A stretch of 12,807 nt of DNA, taken from positions 1 through 12,807 of the forward strand of contig JALHDH010000093.1 of NCBI GenBank assembly GCA_022839105.1, written 5' to 3'. The position numbers were made by a program, and so were the translations under genes. Positions 5,975-12,807 of this stretch are shown here, one piece after another (the stretch's first letter is position 1; the number at the start of each line of letters is the position of its first letter). Under the pieces are notes generated by a model. The model searched no databases. It saw nothing but the letters and a program-made list of their open reading frames with translations, and had not been told where the DNA came from. This DNA comes from a bacterium (GTDB taxonomy: Bacteria; Vulcanimicrobiota; Xenobia; Xenobiales; Xenobiaceae).

Positions 5975-7126
5975 ATGCTCTGCCGTCGCTTCCGCTTCCG
6001 CCGCTACCAGCTCAAGAAGGACTCGCTTCGGGCCTTGAATGAGGGGCATCCCTGGATCTTCCGGGGAGGTCTGTCCTCGGCGGCGGAGGTCTTCCCGGAC
6101 GGGCAGTGGCTGGCCCTGGTGGATGGCCAGAATCGCCCCGTGGGCTTCGGGATCTACCAGGCCGAGGGGGCGGTCGGGATCCGGATCCTGCGCGTCGGCG
6201 CCACGGCCCCGGATCCGGAATGGCTGCGCCGGAAGGTTCGCCGGGCCCTGGAACGCCGTGCCGACCTGCGCCAGCGGGTGGAGGGTTTCCGGGCCATCAA
6301 CGGCGAGAGCGACGGCCTCCCGGGGGTCGTCCTGGATGTCTACGGACGGATCGGGGTCCTGCAGACCTATTGCCCGGGGGTGGATGCCCTGGGCCGTTAT
6401 GCGGCAGCCCTGGCGTGGGAGCCCCTCAACCTGGTGGGACTTCTCTGGAAGCCCCCGCAGCGTCGCTCCGAGCCGGGCCCGGGTCGGCGGGTGCTGCGCG
6501 GGCAGGTGCCCCGCTGCGTGGCTTTCCGCGAGGAGGACATGCAGCTCGTGGCGGACCTGGAGGGCGGACAGAAGACCGGCATGTTCCTGGACCTGCGGGG
6601 GCTCCGGCGTTGGGTCCGCGGCCTCGATCTCGGGAATCGCAGGGTCCTGAACCTCTTCAGCTATTCCGGGACCCTGGGCCTGGCTGCCGAACTGGCCGGA
6701 GCCCGGGAGATCTGGCAGGTGGATTCCTCAGCCCAGGCCCTGGCCTTCGCCTCCCACCACCATGTCCGGAACCCCGCTCGCCATCGGTTCCTGGAGGCGG
6801 ACGTCTTCGAGTGGATCCGGGAGCTCCCCCAGGACGAGCTCTTCGATCTGGTGGTGGTCGATCCGCCGGCCCTGACCACGCGGTCCGACCAGGTCGAGCG
6901 GGTCCTGGCCCGCCAGGCCAGGCTCCTGTCGCGGGCGGCGGCCCATCTGGCTCCGGGAGGGACCCTGGTGGCCTGTGACTGCACTTCGAGGATCCCGCGC
7001 ACGCGCTTCCAACAGATGCTCAAGAAGGCGGTCCCGGTGCGCCATCGACAGACCTTGTTGCCCGAAGAGGACCACGCGCCTCGTTTCGCCGAGGGGGATT
7101 ACCTCAAGGTGGAGATCTACCGCTGA
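5975..7126 (+). CDS. RlmI-type class I SAM-dependent 23S rRNA cytosine-C5 methyltransferase
   Basis: The 383-residue product has an N-terminal PUA-like RNA-binding region (about 1-85), including LKKDSLRALNEGHPWIFRGG. A short linker domain with INGESDGLPGVVLDVYG follows. The Rossmann methyltransferase domain comes next: MQLVADLEGGQKTGMFLDLR, NLFSYSGTLGLAAELAGA as SAM motif I (about 225-242), and DLVVVDPPAL as motif IV (about 291-300). This is the layout of the RlmI/YccW (COG1092) family, which methylates a 23S rRNA cytosine at C5 or is annotated as a related enzyme. The ATG at 5975 is the first start after an in-frame TAG at 5939; no clear Shine-Dalgarno precedes it. It is divergent from ispF with a 90-base spacer and is followed by a strong hairpin terminator. 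Exact target base is not certain. Confidence 0.87.
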   Translation: MLCRRFRFRRYQLKKDSLRALNEGHPWIFRGGLSSAAEVFPDGQWLALVDGQNRPVGFGIYQAEGAVGIRILRVGATAPDPEWLRRKVRRALERRADLRQRVEGFRAINGESDGLPGVVLDVYGRIGVLQTYCPGVDALGRYAAALAWEPLNLVGLLWKPPQRRSEPGPGRRVLRGQVPRCVAFREEDMQLVADLEGGQKTGMFLDLRGLRRWVRGLDLGNRRVLNLFSYSGTLGLAAELAGAREIWQVDSSAQALAFASHHHVRNPARHRFLEADVFEWIRELPQDELFDLVVVDPPALTTRSDQVERVLARQARLLSRAAAHLAPGGTLVACDCTSRIPRTRFQQMLKKAVPVRHRQTLLPEEDHAPRFAEGDYLKVEIYR

Positions 7127-7140
7127 AGGCCGGGAAATGG

Positions 7141-7182
7141 AAAGGAGCCCTGCCGCCGGGAGGACCGGGGAGGGCTCCTTTT
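7141..7182 (+). terminator. Factor-independent terminator with an 11-bp stem
   Basis: AAAGGAGCCCT (7141-7151) pairs perfectly with AGGGCTCCTTT (7171-7181). The 19-base loop contains an inner CCGG/CCGG stem, and the right arm ends in a short T-run (7179-7182). It begins 14 bases after the stop of the methyltransferase gene. Because the stem is symmetrical and the next gene converges with its stop at 7198, it could also serve the minus strand, although the T-run there is only three bases. Confidence 0.75.
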
Positions 7183-7197
7183 CGGGACCGGAAGGGA

Positions 7198-7764
7198 TCA
7201 GGCCAGGCGCTGTCCGCTCAGCCCGAAGAGGCCTTCCTGGATGGTCGAGGGACCGTTCAGCGAGAGCTCGGGGAAGCGCACTCCCGGAGCGGATTGGGCC
7301 GGCTCGTCGATCATCGCGATGGGCCCCAGGCCCGAGACCCGCACCTGCGGAGCCAGGGAAGAGGCGTTGGTCGAGCCCGGGTCGCCGGCCACCAGGAAGC
7401 CGTCGAAGCTCTGCACGTCGCGACGGGGAGCCTCGCGGGAGAAGACCACGCTCCCTCCCTCCGACCAGGTGGGCTGCAGCCGGGCCGAGGGCATCTCCGG
7501 CAGGCCGCCGGGAAGCTTCATCTCGGGCAGGGTGGGCAAACCGCCGGGGAGTTCGCTCTTGGGAAGGGTCGGGAAGCCGATCGGGAGCTTCGCGGGCGAG
7601 GCCCCGGGATCGATCAAGGGCTGGGGCGCGGGCAGGTCGGCGCGCAGGTTGACCAGGTCCCTGGCCACCGGAAGCGAAGTCTCGGGACCACCAGCCGGGG
7701 GCTGGGGGCGAGTCGTTCCCGGGCGCAGGGGCTGGACGGGCCCGAATCCGTGGATCTCGTTCAT
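7198..7764 (-). CDS. Proline-rich protein with three 12-residue repeats, unrecognised
   Basis: The 188-residue product matches no family I know. It opens MNEIHGFGPVQPLRPG and has a Pro/Gly-rich N-terminal half with no predicted signal peptide or membrane span. At residues 59-92 (bases about 7489-7590) a 12-residue unit appears three times: KLPIGFPTLPKS, ELPGGLPTLPEM, and KLPGGLPEMP, a leucine/proline-rich, probably extended region. The C-terminal half (from about 105) is less biased and includes FDGFLVAGDPGST and a final LFGLSGQRLA. The reading frame is well supported: GGAGGA lies five bases before the ATG at 7764. The convergent hairpin at 7141-7182 lies just after its stop. It appears to be a single-gene unit, separated from the GspF gene by about 245 bases. 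Function is unknown. Confidence 0.72.
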   Translation of the reverse strand: MNEIHGFGPVQPLRPGTTRPQPPAGGPETSLPVARDLVNLRADLPAPQPLIDPGASPAKLPIGFPTLPKSELPGGLPTLPEMKLPGGLPEMPSARLQPTWSEGGSVVFSREAPRRDVQSFDGFLVAGDPGSTNASSLAPQVRVSGLGPIAMIDEPAQSAPGVRFPELSLNGPSTIQEGLFGLSGQRLA

Positions 7765-8009
7765 CTCTCTCCTCCGCGGTCACGGCTGGAAGGCCGGACC
7801 CTGGTTCCAACTCCATCCTAGCCCCTCGGGGCAGGCAAGCCAACCATCCGGGAGGGGGGATTCGGGGGGTGGACCGGCAGTTTACATTGCGGCAAAGTCG
7901 GAGGTCGCCTGCGCTTCACCTCAGGGGCTCCATGAGGGCTCGCAGGAGGCCTGGAAGGCCTTCGTGGCAGGGATTCCCGCCAGCCTCAAAGGGCTCTGAA
8001 AGGGCCGGA
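7765..8009. other. Intergenic region between the GspF gene and the proline-rich protein gene
   Basis: These 245 bases should hold the end of the pilin operon transcript and the promoter of the minus-strand gene starting at 7764. GAAGGCCTTC (about 7955-7964) is a perfect 10-base palindrome, but no hairpin followed by a T-run was found downstream of the GspF stop. No convincing promoter boxes were identified. Confidence 0.4.
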
Positions 8010-9224
8010 TCAGAAGGACTCGGCCAGCCGATAGATGGGCAGGAAGGCGGCCAGCAGCAGGAAGGCCACGCCGACCCCCAGGACCATCAGGACCACCGGT
8101 TCCAGGAGTCGGCTGAGGAGCTCCAGGCCGCGGGTCATCTCCTCGTCGAAGAAGTCGGCCAGCCTCTCGAGCATGGGGACGGGATTGCCGGTCTCCTCTC
8201 CCACGCGCATCATCTCCATGGCCAGCGGGGGGAAAAAGCCGCTCCGGCGCATCCCCGACGAGAGGGTCGCCCCCTCGCGGACCGCAGCCTGCTGGAAGCG
8301 GGCCGTGGCGCGGAGGATTTCGCCGTCGAGGCTCTGCACCAGCACGTCCAGCGAGACCATCAGGGGAACCGCGGAGCGCAGCAGGGTGGCCAGCGAGCGG
8401 AAGTACCCGGCCAGCATGCGCCGGCGGACCTGCCCCCCGAGCCAGGGAATCCGCAACAACCAGCCTTCCAGGTGCCAGCGGCCCGGACGGGTGCGGGCCC
8501 AGCGACCGAAGAGCCAGCCTCCGAAGAGGGTCGGTCCGGCCAGCGTGGCCAGGAGGACGGGTCCATACAGGTCCAGGGCCTGGGAGGTTTCCAGCAGCAC
8601 CCGCGTCGGCCAGGGAAGCTCGACCTGGACATCCCCGAAGAGTTCCAGGAAGCGGGGGACCATGAAGATGAAGCACAGGAGCATCAGGGCGCCCGAGCAG
8701 CCCAGAAGGGTGGCCGGATAGATCAGGGCCGCACGCAGCCGCAGGGAATAAACGTGCTCCTTGTCCAGGTGCGCGGCGCAGTTGGAGAGCGTCTCGGCCA
8801 GGCGCCCGCTGACCTCGCCGATGCGGACCGACCCCACCACGAAGGGGGAGAAGACCTCCGGAGCCAGCCTCATGGCCTGGGATAACGAGTAGCCGGACCC
8901 GACATCCACGGCCAGCCGGCGCAGGGGCTTGCGGAAGCGTTCCGGGCCGGCGGCCCCGCTGGCCAGGGCCTCCAGGCAGCGCATCAAGGGGATTCCCGCC
9001 TCGAGCATCACCGCCAGTTGACCCAGCCAGAGGACCACCAGCTCCGAGCGGATCGGCTGGAGGACGCGGGCCAGCCAGGGAAGCTCGCGCACCCTCTCCA
9101 GGCGCAGCACCGTCAACTCGTCGGCGTGAAGCCGGCGCACCGCGCGGATCGGATCGAGGGCCTCGATCTCGCCGCGGACGTTGCGGCCCTGACGGTCCCG
9201 GGCGACGAAGGAAAATTCGGGCAT
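8010..9224 (-). CDS. Type II secretion / type IV pilus inner-membrane platform protein (GspF/PilC family)
   Basis: The 404-residue product is full length for GspF/PilC. The N-terminus FSFVARDRQGRNVRGEIEA matches the family's Y/F-x-Y-x-A-x-D-x-x-G-x-x-x-x-G opening. Two cytoplasmic GspF domains each carry their signature: MLEAGIPLMRCLEALA with RIGEVSGRLAETL, and LLRSAVPLMVSLDVLVQSL with MRVGEETGNPVPMLERLADF. Membrane spans are visible at about 172-205, about 220-245, and near the C-terminus (VVLMVLGVGVAFLLLAAFLP). The protein forms the inner-membrane platform that couples the assembly ATPase to pilin polymerisation. The ATG at 9224 shares its A with the stop of the preceding pseudopilin gene (TGATG), which implies translational coupling. 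It is the last gene of the visible operon. The assembly ATPase and the major pilin are not in the window. Confidence 0.92.
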   Translation of the reverse strand: MPEFSFVARDRQGRNVRGEIEALDPIRAVRRLHADELTVLRLERVRELPWLARVLQPIRSELVVLWLGQLAVMLEAGIPLMRCLEALASGAAGPERFRKPLRRLAVDVGSGYSLSQAMRLAPEVFSPFVVGSVRIGEVSGRLAETLSNCAAHLDKEHVYSLRLRAALIYPATLLGCSGALMLLCFIFMVPRFLELFGDVQVELPWPTRVLLETSQALDLYGPVLLATLAGPTLFGGWLFGRWARTRPGRWHLEGWLLRIPWLGGQVRRRMLAGYFRSLATLLRSAVPLMVSLDVLVQSLDGEILRATARFQQAAVREGATLSSGMRRSGFFPPLAMEMMRVGEETGNPVPMLERLADFFDEEMTRGLELLSRLLEPVVLMVLGVGVAFLLLAAFLPIYRLAESF

Positions 9225-9745
9225 CAGAAGGCCCCGTCGTTTTCCAGCAGGATTCGCCGGGTGGCCTGCACGGTGCGGGGGGTCCCCTGTCCTGGCCGGA
9301 GTGGGGGGCGGCTGGAGGCCGTGACCTCGAGGATTCCCGACGAGGACCACCCGAAGCGCACCTCGTCCTCGGCCGCCAGCTCCAGGAAGATTCGGCTGAT
9401 GCCTTCCTCGCGGATCAGCAGGGCCGAAGGGTCCCGGCTCACGGCCAGGGTTCGGGCCCGGGTCTGCCAGTCGGCAAGGCCCAGGGCCACCGGCGGGTCG
9501 GAGGCCAGGTTCGAGAACACGATCTGGTCGGCCTGGACTTCGTGGATCCGGGCAAAGGCCACGAGCGTCTCCACCCGGTCCAGGACCTGCAGGACCCGTC
9601 GGTAGCTGGCCGAGGAGTGCTCCTGGCGGGCGGTGATCCGGGAACCCTCGATATAGAACCCCAGGATCAGGACCATCAGGATCGAGAAGATCGCCAGGAC
9701 CACCAGCATCTCGGTCAGGGTGGTGCCTGGGGAGCGTCTCACCAT
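9224..9745 (-). CDS. Prepilin-type minor pseudopilin (GspJ/GspH-like)
   Basis: The 173-residue product begins MVRRSPGTTLTEMLVVLAI. A short basic leader ends in Gly7, followed by TTLTEM with Glu at mature position +5, and then a hydrophobic helix of about 20 residues (MLVVLAIFSILMVLILGFY). This is the class III prepilin signal cut and methylated by prepilin peptidase. Mature residue +1 is Thr rather than the usual Phe. The C-terminal globular part is not diagnostic. The ATG at 9745 overlaps the end of the preceding pilin gene by seven bases, and its stop overlaps the GspF start. The longer upstream frame adds only low-complexity residues from the overlapping gene. By order and size it is most like a GspJ or GspH minor pseudopilin; the exact subtype is uncertain. 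Confidence 0.82.
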   Translation of the reverse strand: MVRRSPGTTLTEMLVVLAIFSILMVLILGFYIEGSRITARQEHSSASYRRVLQVLDRVETLVAFARIHEVQADQIVFSNLASDPPVALGLADWQTRARTLAVSRDPSALLIREEGISRIFLELAAEDEVRFGWSSSGILEVTASSRPPLRPGQGTPRTVQATRRILLENDGAF

Positions 9746-10089
9746 CCGGGCCTCCGCACGCCGATGAAGGTGTCCAGGTGGAGGCTCTTCTCGACCGGCT
9801 CCGGCCTTCCCCGGACGGTCTCGGTCCAGGTCTTGAAGGCCCGCACCCGCCACAGGCCCCCGACCCTCCCCTCGACGGGCTCGAGGTTGGAGGTCTCACC
9901 CGAGCGGGCTCGGGCCAGACGCTCCACCAGGGCCGAGCGGACCTCCTCGCGCGGGGCCTGGCGCTGCTCGATCTTCCAGTTGCTGTAGATCAGTCTCTGG
10001 TGCAGGGCCAGGTAGCCGAAGAACGCGATGCACAGGAAGAGCGTGGCCAGAAGGACCTCCGCCAGGCTGAATCCTGAGGCCCGTCTCAC
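9739..10089 (-). CDS. Prepilin-type minor pseudopilin (GspI/PilV-like)
   Basis: The 116-residue product starts from GTG with VRRASGFSLAEVLLATLFL. Gly6 followed by FSLAEV, with Glu at mature position +5, and the long hydrophobic helix are a textbook class III prepilin signal, and FSLAEVL is typical of GspI/PilV-type minor pilins. The small C-terminal part contains WRVRAFKTWTETVRG and no distinctive cysteines. The GTG lies inside the GTGA overlap with the stop of the preceding 579-residue protein gene, and no independent ribosome-binding site is obvious, so translation is probably coupled. A much longer open frame continues upstream, but it is antisense-like shadow of the preceding gene and is not used. 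The protein should be inserted in the inner membrane and incorporated near the pilus or pseudopilus tip. Confidence 0.82.
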   Translation of the reverse strand: MRRASGFSLAEVLLATLFLCIAFFGYLALHQRLIYSNWKIEQRQAPREEVRSALVERLARARSGETSNLEPVEGRVGGLWRVRAFKTWTETVRGRPEPVEKSLHLDTFIGVRRPGW

Positions 10090-11825
10090 CAGTCCACCAG
10101 CGGAGCGTATCGGCTCCTGGGCCGGTCTGCCCCCTCCGGATAGGAGGCGGCTGCCAGGCTGCGGGGCGAGAGCTGCAACTCCCCGGCCTCCACCAGGGTG
10201 GAGTGCGGGGGAGGCGGAAGCACCGAAAATTCCGCCAGGCCACCCGGCCAGATCTGCCAGCGCTGGCCGTTGAAGTGCGCCAGCACGACCGTCTCGGTGC
10301 GCTGGCTGGTCTTGAGGAACTCCTCGGTGAAAGGGGGCAGGTACTCCGTCTCGGGCTCGGCCAGGTACTCGGTCCGGAGCCGGACGAAGGCGTAGAGGTC
10401 CTTCCCCTGGATGGCCACGCAGTTGGTCCCGTCGTTGCCTCCCGCTTCCTGGAAGGACTCGCTGCAGTTCAGGTCGCCCAGCAGGTTGGCCCGGATCCGC
10501 TTGGGCGGGAGCAGCTCGCGCTCCTGGAAGCTTCGGGTGGAAGAATCCCACAGGGCTCCGCGGACTCCGGGCCGGTCCAGGGCCAGGTCGCGCCCGGGGT
10601 CCAGCCCCTCCGAGAGGCAGACCCCGGGAAGGCCATCTCGGCTGCCCTCGGAGGTGTGCATCCGCAATCGGCCGGCGTAGGCGAAGAGTCCCCGGGACAG
10701 GCCACTGGCCTGGCGATCCAGGGACCAATCGCGCGAGCCGCCCCGCAGCACGGAACGGGGGTTCCCGGCCTCCAGCGCGTAGGGCTGGGACTCCACCATG
10801 CCCAGGGTGTCGGTGTCCGGTGTCCGGGAGTCGGCGCGGATTTCGGGGTCCGCCCTCAGATCGAAGACCTCCATCAGGTCGACCAGGACGCTCCATTTCC
10901 CCGTGGCGACATCGTGGGCCAGCAGGGCGCTCGATCCGAATTGCCGGCCGGGTTCCTCCAGGACGTAGCCGGCCTCGGTCAAGGTGCCCCGAGCCCCCCG
11001 GTAGAACTCGTGCCGGGCATGGGAATACACCACGGTTCCCCGGGCCTGGAGAGCTCTTCCGGTGAGGGAATACCATTCGACGCCCGGGCCTTCGTAGCGG
11101 TTCCCTTGGAGGCGCGCCTCGACTTCCCGGAAGAGCAGGCCTCCAGGTTGATCCGGCGGAGGGATCTCCTTCCAACTGGCGGTCTCGCGGCCCAGGTCCA
11201 GCCAGGCCACGGTCTGGGCAGGGGAGACGACCAGGTTCACCTGCTCCATCCCTCGAGGGGTCAGGTCGAAGATCCGGGGCGCGCCCTGGCCCGGGCCCGG
11301 CACATGGCTGAAGAGCGGGCCTCCCGAGGCAGCCAGCCAGGATTCCGGGTCGGGCGCCGGGCCCAGCAGGCTCCAGCGGAAGTCCGGGCCCAGCATGGCC
11401 AGTTCGCCGTTCCCGGTCAGGGCGAAGAGGTGAGGGCCCAGGGAATCCTCCGAGGCCAGGGCGATCTCCTCGACGATCCGGCGTCGGGTCACCCGGGCGA
11501 TTCCTGAGACCCCTTCCGAGCGGATTTCCAGGAGGTTCGGGTGCCCCGGCACGGGGGAGGGGAGGGGGAGGCTCCATGCCCCACCGGTCTCCAGTTCGCC
11601 GCGGGCGCCATCCAGGCGTTGGGGCCAGGACGGGTCGGTGCGCATGACATGGAGGGCCAGCTCCAGGCCGGCCCGGGCAGCCGCGTCGGCCCGGGCGCGG
11701 TGTTCGAGGGTCACCGCCAGCAGGACGTCCTGGCGGTTCTGGGCGACCAGGGCCACGGAGAGAAAGTACAGGAAGACCGAGACGAAGAGGGCCATGATCA
11801 GGACGTTTCCCCGGGCCCGTCTCAT
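10086..11825 (-). CDS. Large GspK/PilX-like minor pseudopilin candidate
   Basis: The 579-residue product begins MRRARGNVLIMALFVSVFLY and continues with a hydrophobic helix to about residue 28. A helical segment rich in Ala and Arg follows (EHRARADAAARAGLELAL, about 42-59). This basic leader, the Gly before a hydrophobic stretch, and the AAxAGxE-like helix are typical of PilX/GspK N-termini. As in GspK, the position equivalent to pilin Glu+5 is not Glu (Met here). The remaining 500 or so residues are a large extracytoplasmic region without recognised domains, with only a few cysteines (LPGVCLSE, LNCSES, TNCVA). GspK is usually near 300 residues, so this protein is unusually long. It overlaps the upstream and downstream genes by ATGA and GTGA. 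It probably sits at the tip of the pseudopilus and may contact substrate or surface; that role is inference. Confidence 0.68.
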   Translation of the reverse strand: MRRARGNVLIMALFVSVFLYFLSVALVAQNRQDVLLAVTLEHRARADAAARAGLELALHVMRTDPSWPQRLDGARGELETGGAWSLPLPSPVPGHPNLLEIRSEGVSGIARVTRRRIVEEIALASEDSLGPHLFALTGNGELAMLGPDFRWSLLGPAPDPESWLAASGGPLFSHVPGPGQGAPRIFDLTPRGMEQVNLVVSPAQTVAWLDLGRETASWKEIPPPDQPGGLLFREVEARLQGNRYEGPGVEWYSLTGRALQARGTVVYSHARHEFYRGARGTLTEAGYVLEEPGRQFGSSALLAHDVATGKWSVLVDLMEVFDLRADPEIRADSRTPDTDTLGMVESQPYALEAGNPRSVLRGGSRDWSLDRQASGLSRGLFAYAGRLRMHTSEGSRDGLPGVCLSEGLDPGRDLALDRPGVRGALWDSSTRSFQERELLPPKRIRANLLGDLNCSESFQEAGGNDGTNCVAIQGKDLYAFVRLRTEYLAEPETEYLPPFTEEFLKTSQRTETVVLAHFNGQRWQIWPGGLAEFSVLPPPPHSTLVEAGELQLSPRSLAAASYPEGADRPRSRYAPLVDW

Positions 11826-12807
11826 CGGGGCGTCACTCTCATCCTCTGGACCTTCCCGTCCGGACCGATTTCCACCTCCAGACCGGGGGCCACGGCGCGT
11901 TGCCCTCCTCCGGGCACCGGGCCCGGGATCGTCCCCGCCAGTTCACGCCCCGGGCGGGCGTGCTCCCAGGAAGTGCCCACCCCCAGCCCGGTCGAGGTTC
12001 CGAAGTAGGGGTCCGTGGTGGCGATCGAGACCACCCGCTGCTGGAGCAGGGTGAACTCCAGGCGATAGACCGGGTAGGAGAGTTGCTCGAATCCGTCTTC
12101 GAAGAGTTGGGATTGCCCTGCGCCCAGGGCCTTGAGCACCTCCTCACGAGAGTTTCCCAGGCGGAAACGGCCCAGGGCCGTCCCGGGAAGGATCCGGTTC
12201 CCGGGGCGGGATTGCGGTTCCATCGGGACCGGACTCACATCCCGCAAGAGGAGCCGGGCCACCTCCAACAGGGCGGGATTCCCGCGGGTCGGGCGCTCGG
12301 GGTCGGCCTGGGCCAGTTCGTTCAGCTTCCAGGGCTCGACCGCCAGGACGTAATCGTGGCCGGGATAGCCCGGGTGGCTTCCCAGGACCACTCCGGCCAA
12401 CTCCCGGCGGCGATTGATCAAGGGCCCGCCCGCCGCGGTCGGGGGAGCGTTGCCTCGGAACAGGAAGAGCCCTTCGGGCAGGCGCTCGGTCACCACGCAG
12501 GGCTGGAAGAACCCTGGAGACCCGAAGCCCGGGGCCGCCGCCAGTTCGGTCCCGGCCCGGGCCGGGACGCCCGCCGGGGGGAGGGCCCGGGCTCCATCCG
12601 CCCGCAGCAGGGCCAGCCCCAGTTCGGGCTCGGCTGCGACGAAATCCAGGGGGCCGAAGGGCGAGTGCAACTGGTCCGGAGGCATCGTCTCCAGGACCTG
12701 CAGGGGAGCCACGGCCAGCCCTCCGGGGAGGGCCGTCAGCGTACCCGCCGGCCGGCCGCGCCAGTCGGAGAGCAGGCCCCAGGAGTCCGTGGCCTGGGCC
12801 CAGGCCA
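11822..12807 (-). CDS. Secreted HtrA/trypsin-like pseudoprotease (5' end missing)
   Basis: The frame is open to the right edge; 327 residues are visible, numbered from the edge. AWAQATDS at the start looks like the cleavage region of a signal peptide (A-x-A). Residues about 21-140 follow the HtrA-like serine protease pattern: GGLAVAPLQVLE (around the His site), ELGLALLRAD (Asp site), AAPGFGSPG, and TAAGGPLINRRRELAGVVLG (Ser site). The catalytic positions read Gln36 or Leu35, Gly63 and Ala125, where active enzymes have His, Asp and Ser, so it should be inactive. A C-terminal part (about 190-327), with ALGRFRLGNSREEVLKALGA and later GVGTSWEHARPGRELAG, resembles a duplicated BLIP/SmpA-like fold. 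An ATGA overlap joins it to the GspK-like gene. A scaffold or binding role at the envelope is inferred. The fold call is by eye. Confidence 0.55.
   Translation of the reverse strand, partial: AWAQATDSWGLLSDWRGRPAGTLTALPGGLAVAPLQVLETMPPDQLHSPFGPLDFVAAEPELGLALLRADGARALPPAGVPARAGTELAAAPGFGSPGFFQPCVVTERLPEGLFLFRGNAPPTAAGGPLINRRRELAGVVLGSHPGYPGHDYVLAVEPWKLNELAQADPERPTRGNPALLEVARLLLRDVSPVPMEPQSRPGNRILPGTALGRFRLGNSREEVLKALGAGQSQLFEDGFEQLSYPVYRLEFTLLQQRVVSIATTDPYFGTSTGLGVGTSWEHARPGRELAGTIPGPVPGGGQRAVAPGLEVEIGPDGKVQRMRVTPR

Noticed and set aside
5885..6049. 55-residue N-terminal extension of IspF
   Set aside because: It lies outside the conserved enzyme, overlaps the divergent methyltransferase gene and is compositionally unlike IspF. 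The ATG at 5884 is closer to the family's usual start.
9225..9899. N-terminal extension of the GspF frame upstream of 9224
   Set aside because: The extra residues are low-complexity Pro/Gly/Arg sequence overlapping the pseudopilin gene. The true GspF start motif begins at the ATG at 9224.
10090..11577. Long frame continuing upstream of the GspI-like prepilin
   Set aside because: The prepilin leader begins exactly at the GTG at 10089. The upstream portion is a shadow of the 579-residue gene read in another frame.

Overview
This is a chromosomal window from a GC-rich bacterium. The minor-pseudopilin/GspF operon suggests a diderm envelope. Most genes have strongly G/C-biased codons and neighbouring genes are tightly packed with stop/start overlaps. 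I cannot name the phylum from sequence alone. No rRNA, tRNA, CRISPR array, insertion sequence or phage gene was seen.

Layout. (1) 1-245, minus: N-terminal part of an IscU/NifU-type Fe-S scaffold protein, running off the left edge. (2) 246-1147: about 900 bases with no gene I can support. (3) 1148-3266: a regulatory island that looks less GC-rich than the rest. A stand-alone OmpR-type winged-helix protein (minus) diverges from a two-gene plus-strand operon. That operon encodes a divergent ECF-like sigma factor, then a membrane protein with a cytoplasmic anti-sigma zinc finger and an extracytoplasmic LysM domain. A tandem 13-base direct repeat lies just upstream of the operon. (4) 3316-7182: housekeeping genes. 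These are a UPF0173 metallo-hydrolase (minus), a UPF0158 protein (plus), an overlapping IspF / membrane-anchored metallophosphoesterase pair (minus), and an RlmI-type 23S rRNA methyltransferase (plus) followed by a strong hairpin terminator. (5) 7198-7764, minus: an unrecognised proline-rich protein with three 12-residue repeats. (6) 8010-12807, minus: a five-gene operon in which every junction overlaps. In transcription order it holds a secreted, apparently catalytically dead HtrA/trypsin-like protein (5' end outside the window), a 579-residue GspK/PilX-like protein, two small prepilin-like proteins, and a GspF/PilC inner-membrane platform protein. It looks like the minor-pseudopilin and platform part of a type II secretion or type IV pilus machine.

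The most interesting parts are the LysM-bearing anti-sigma candidate paired with a divergent sigma factor, and the pseudoprotease at the head of the minor-pilin operon, where all three catalytic-triad positions appear substituted. Functional statements rest on motif recognition by eye; no database search was run.
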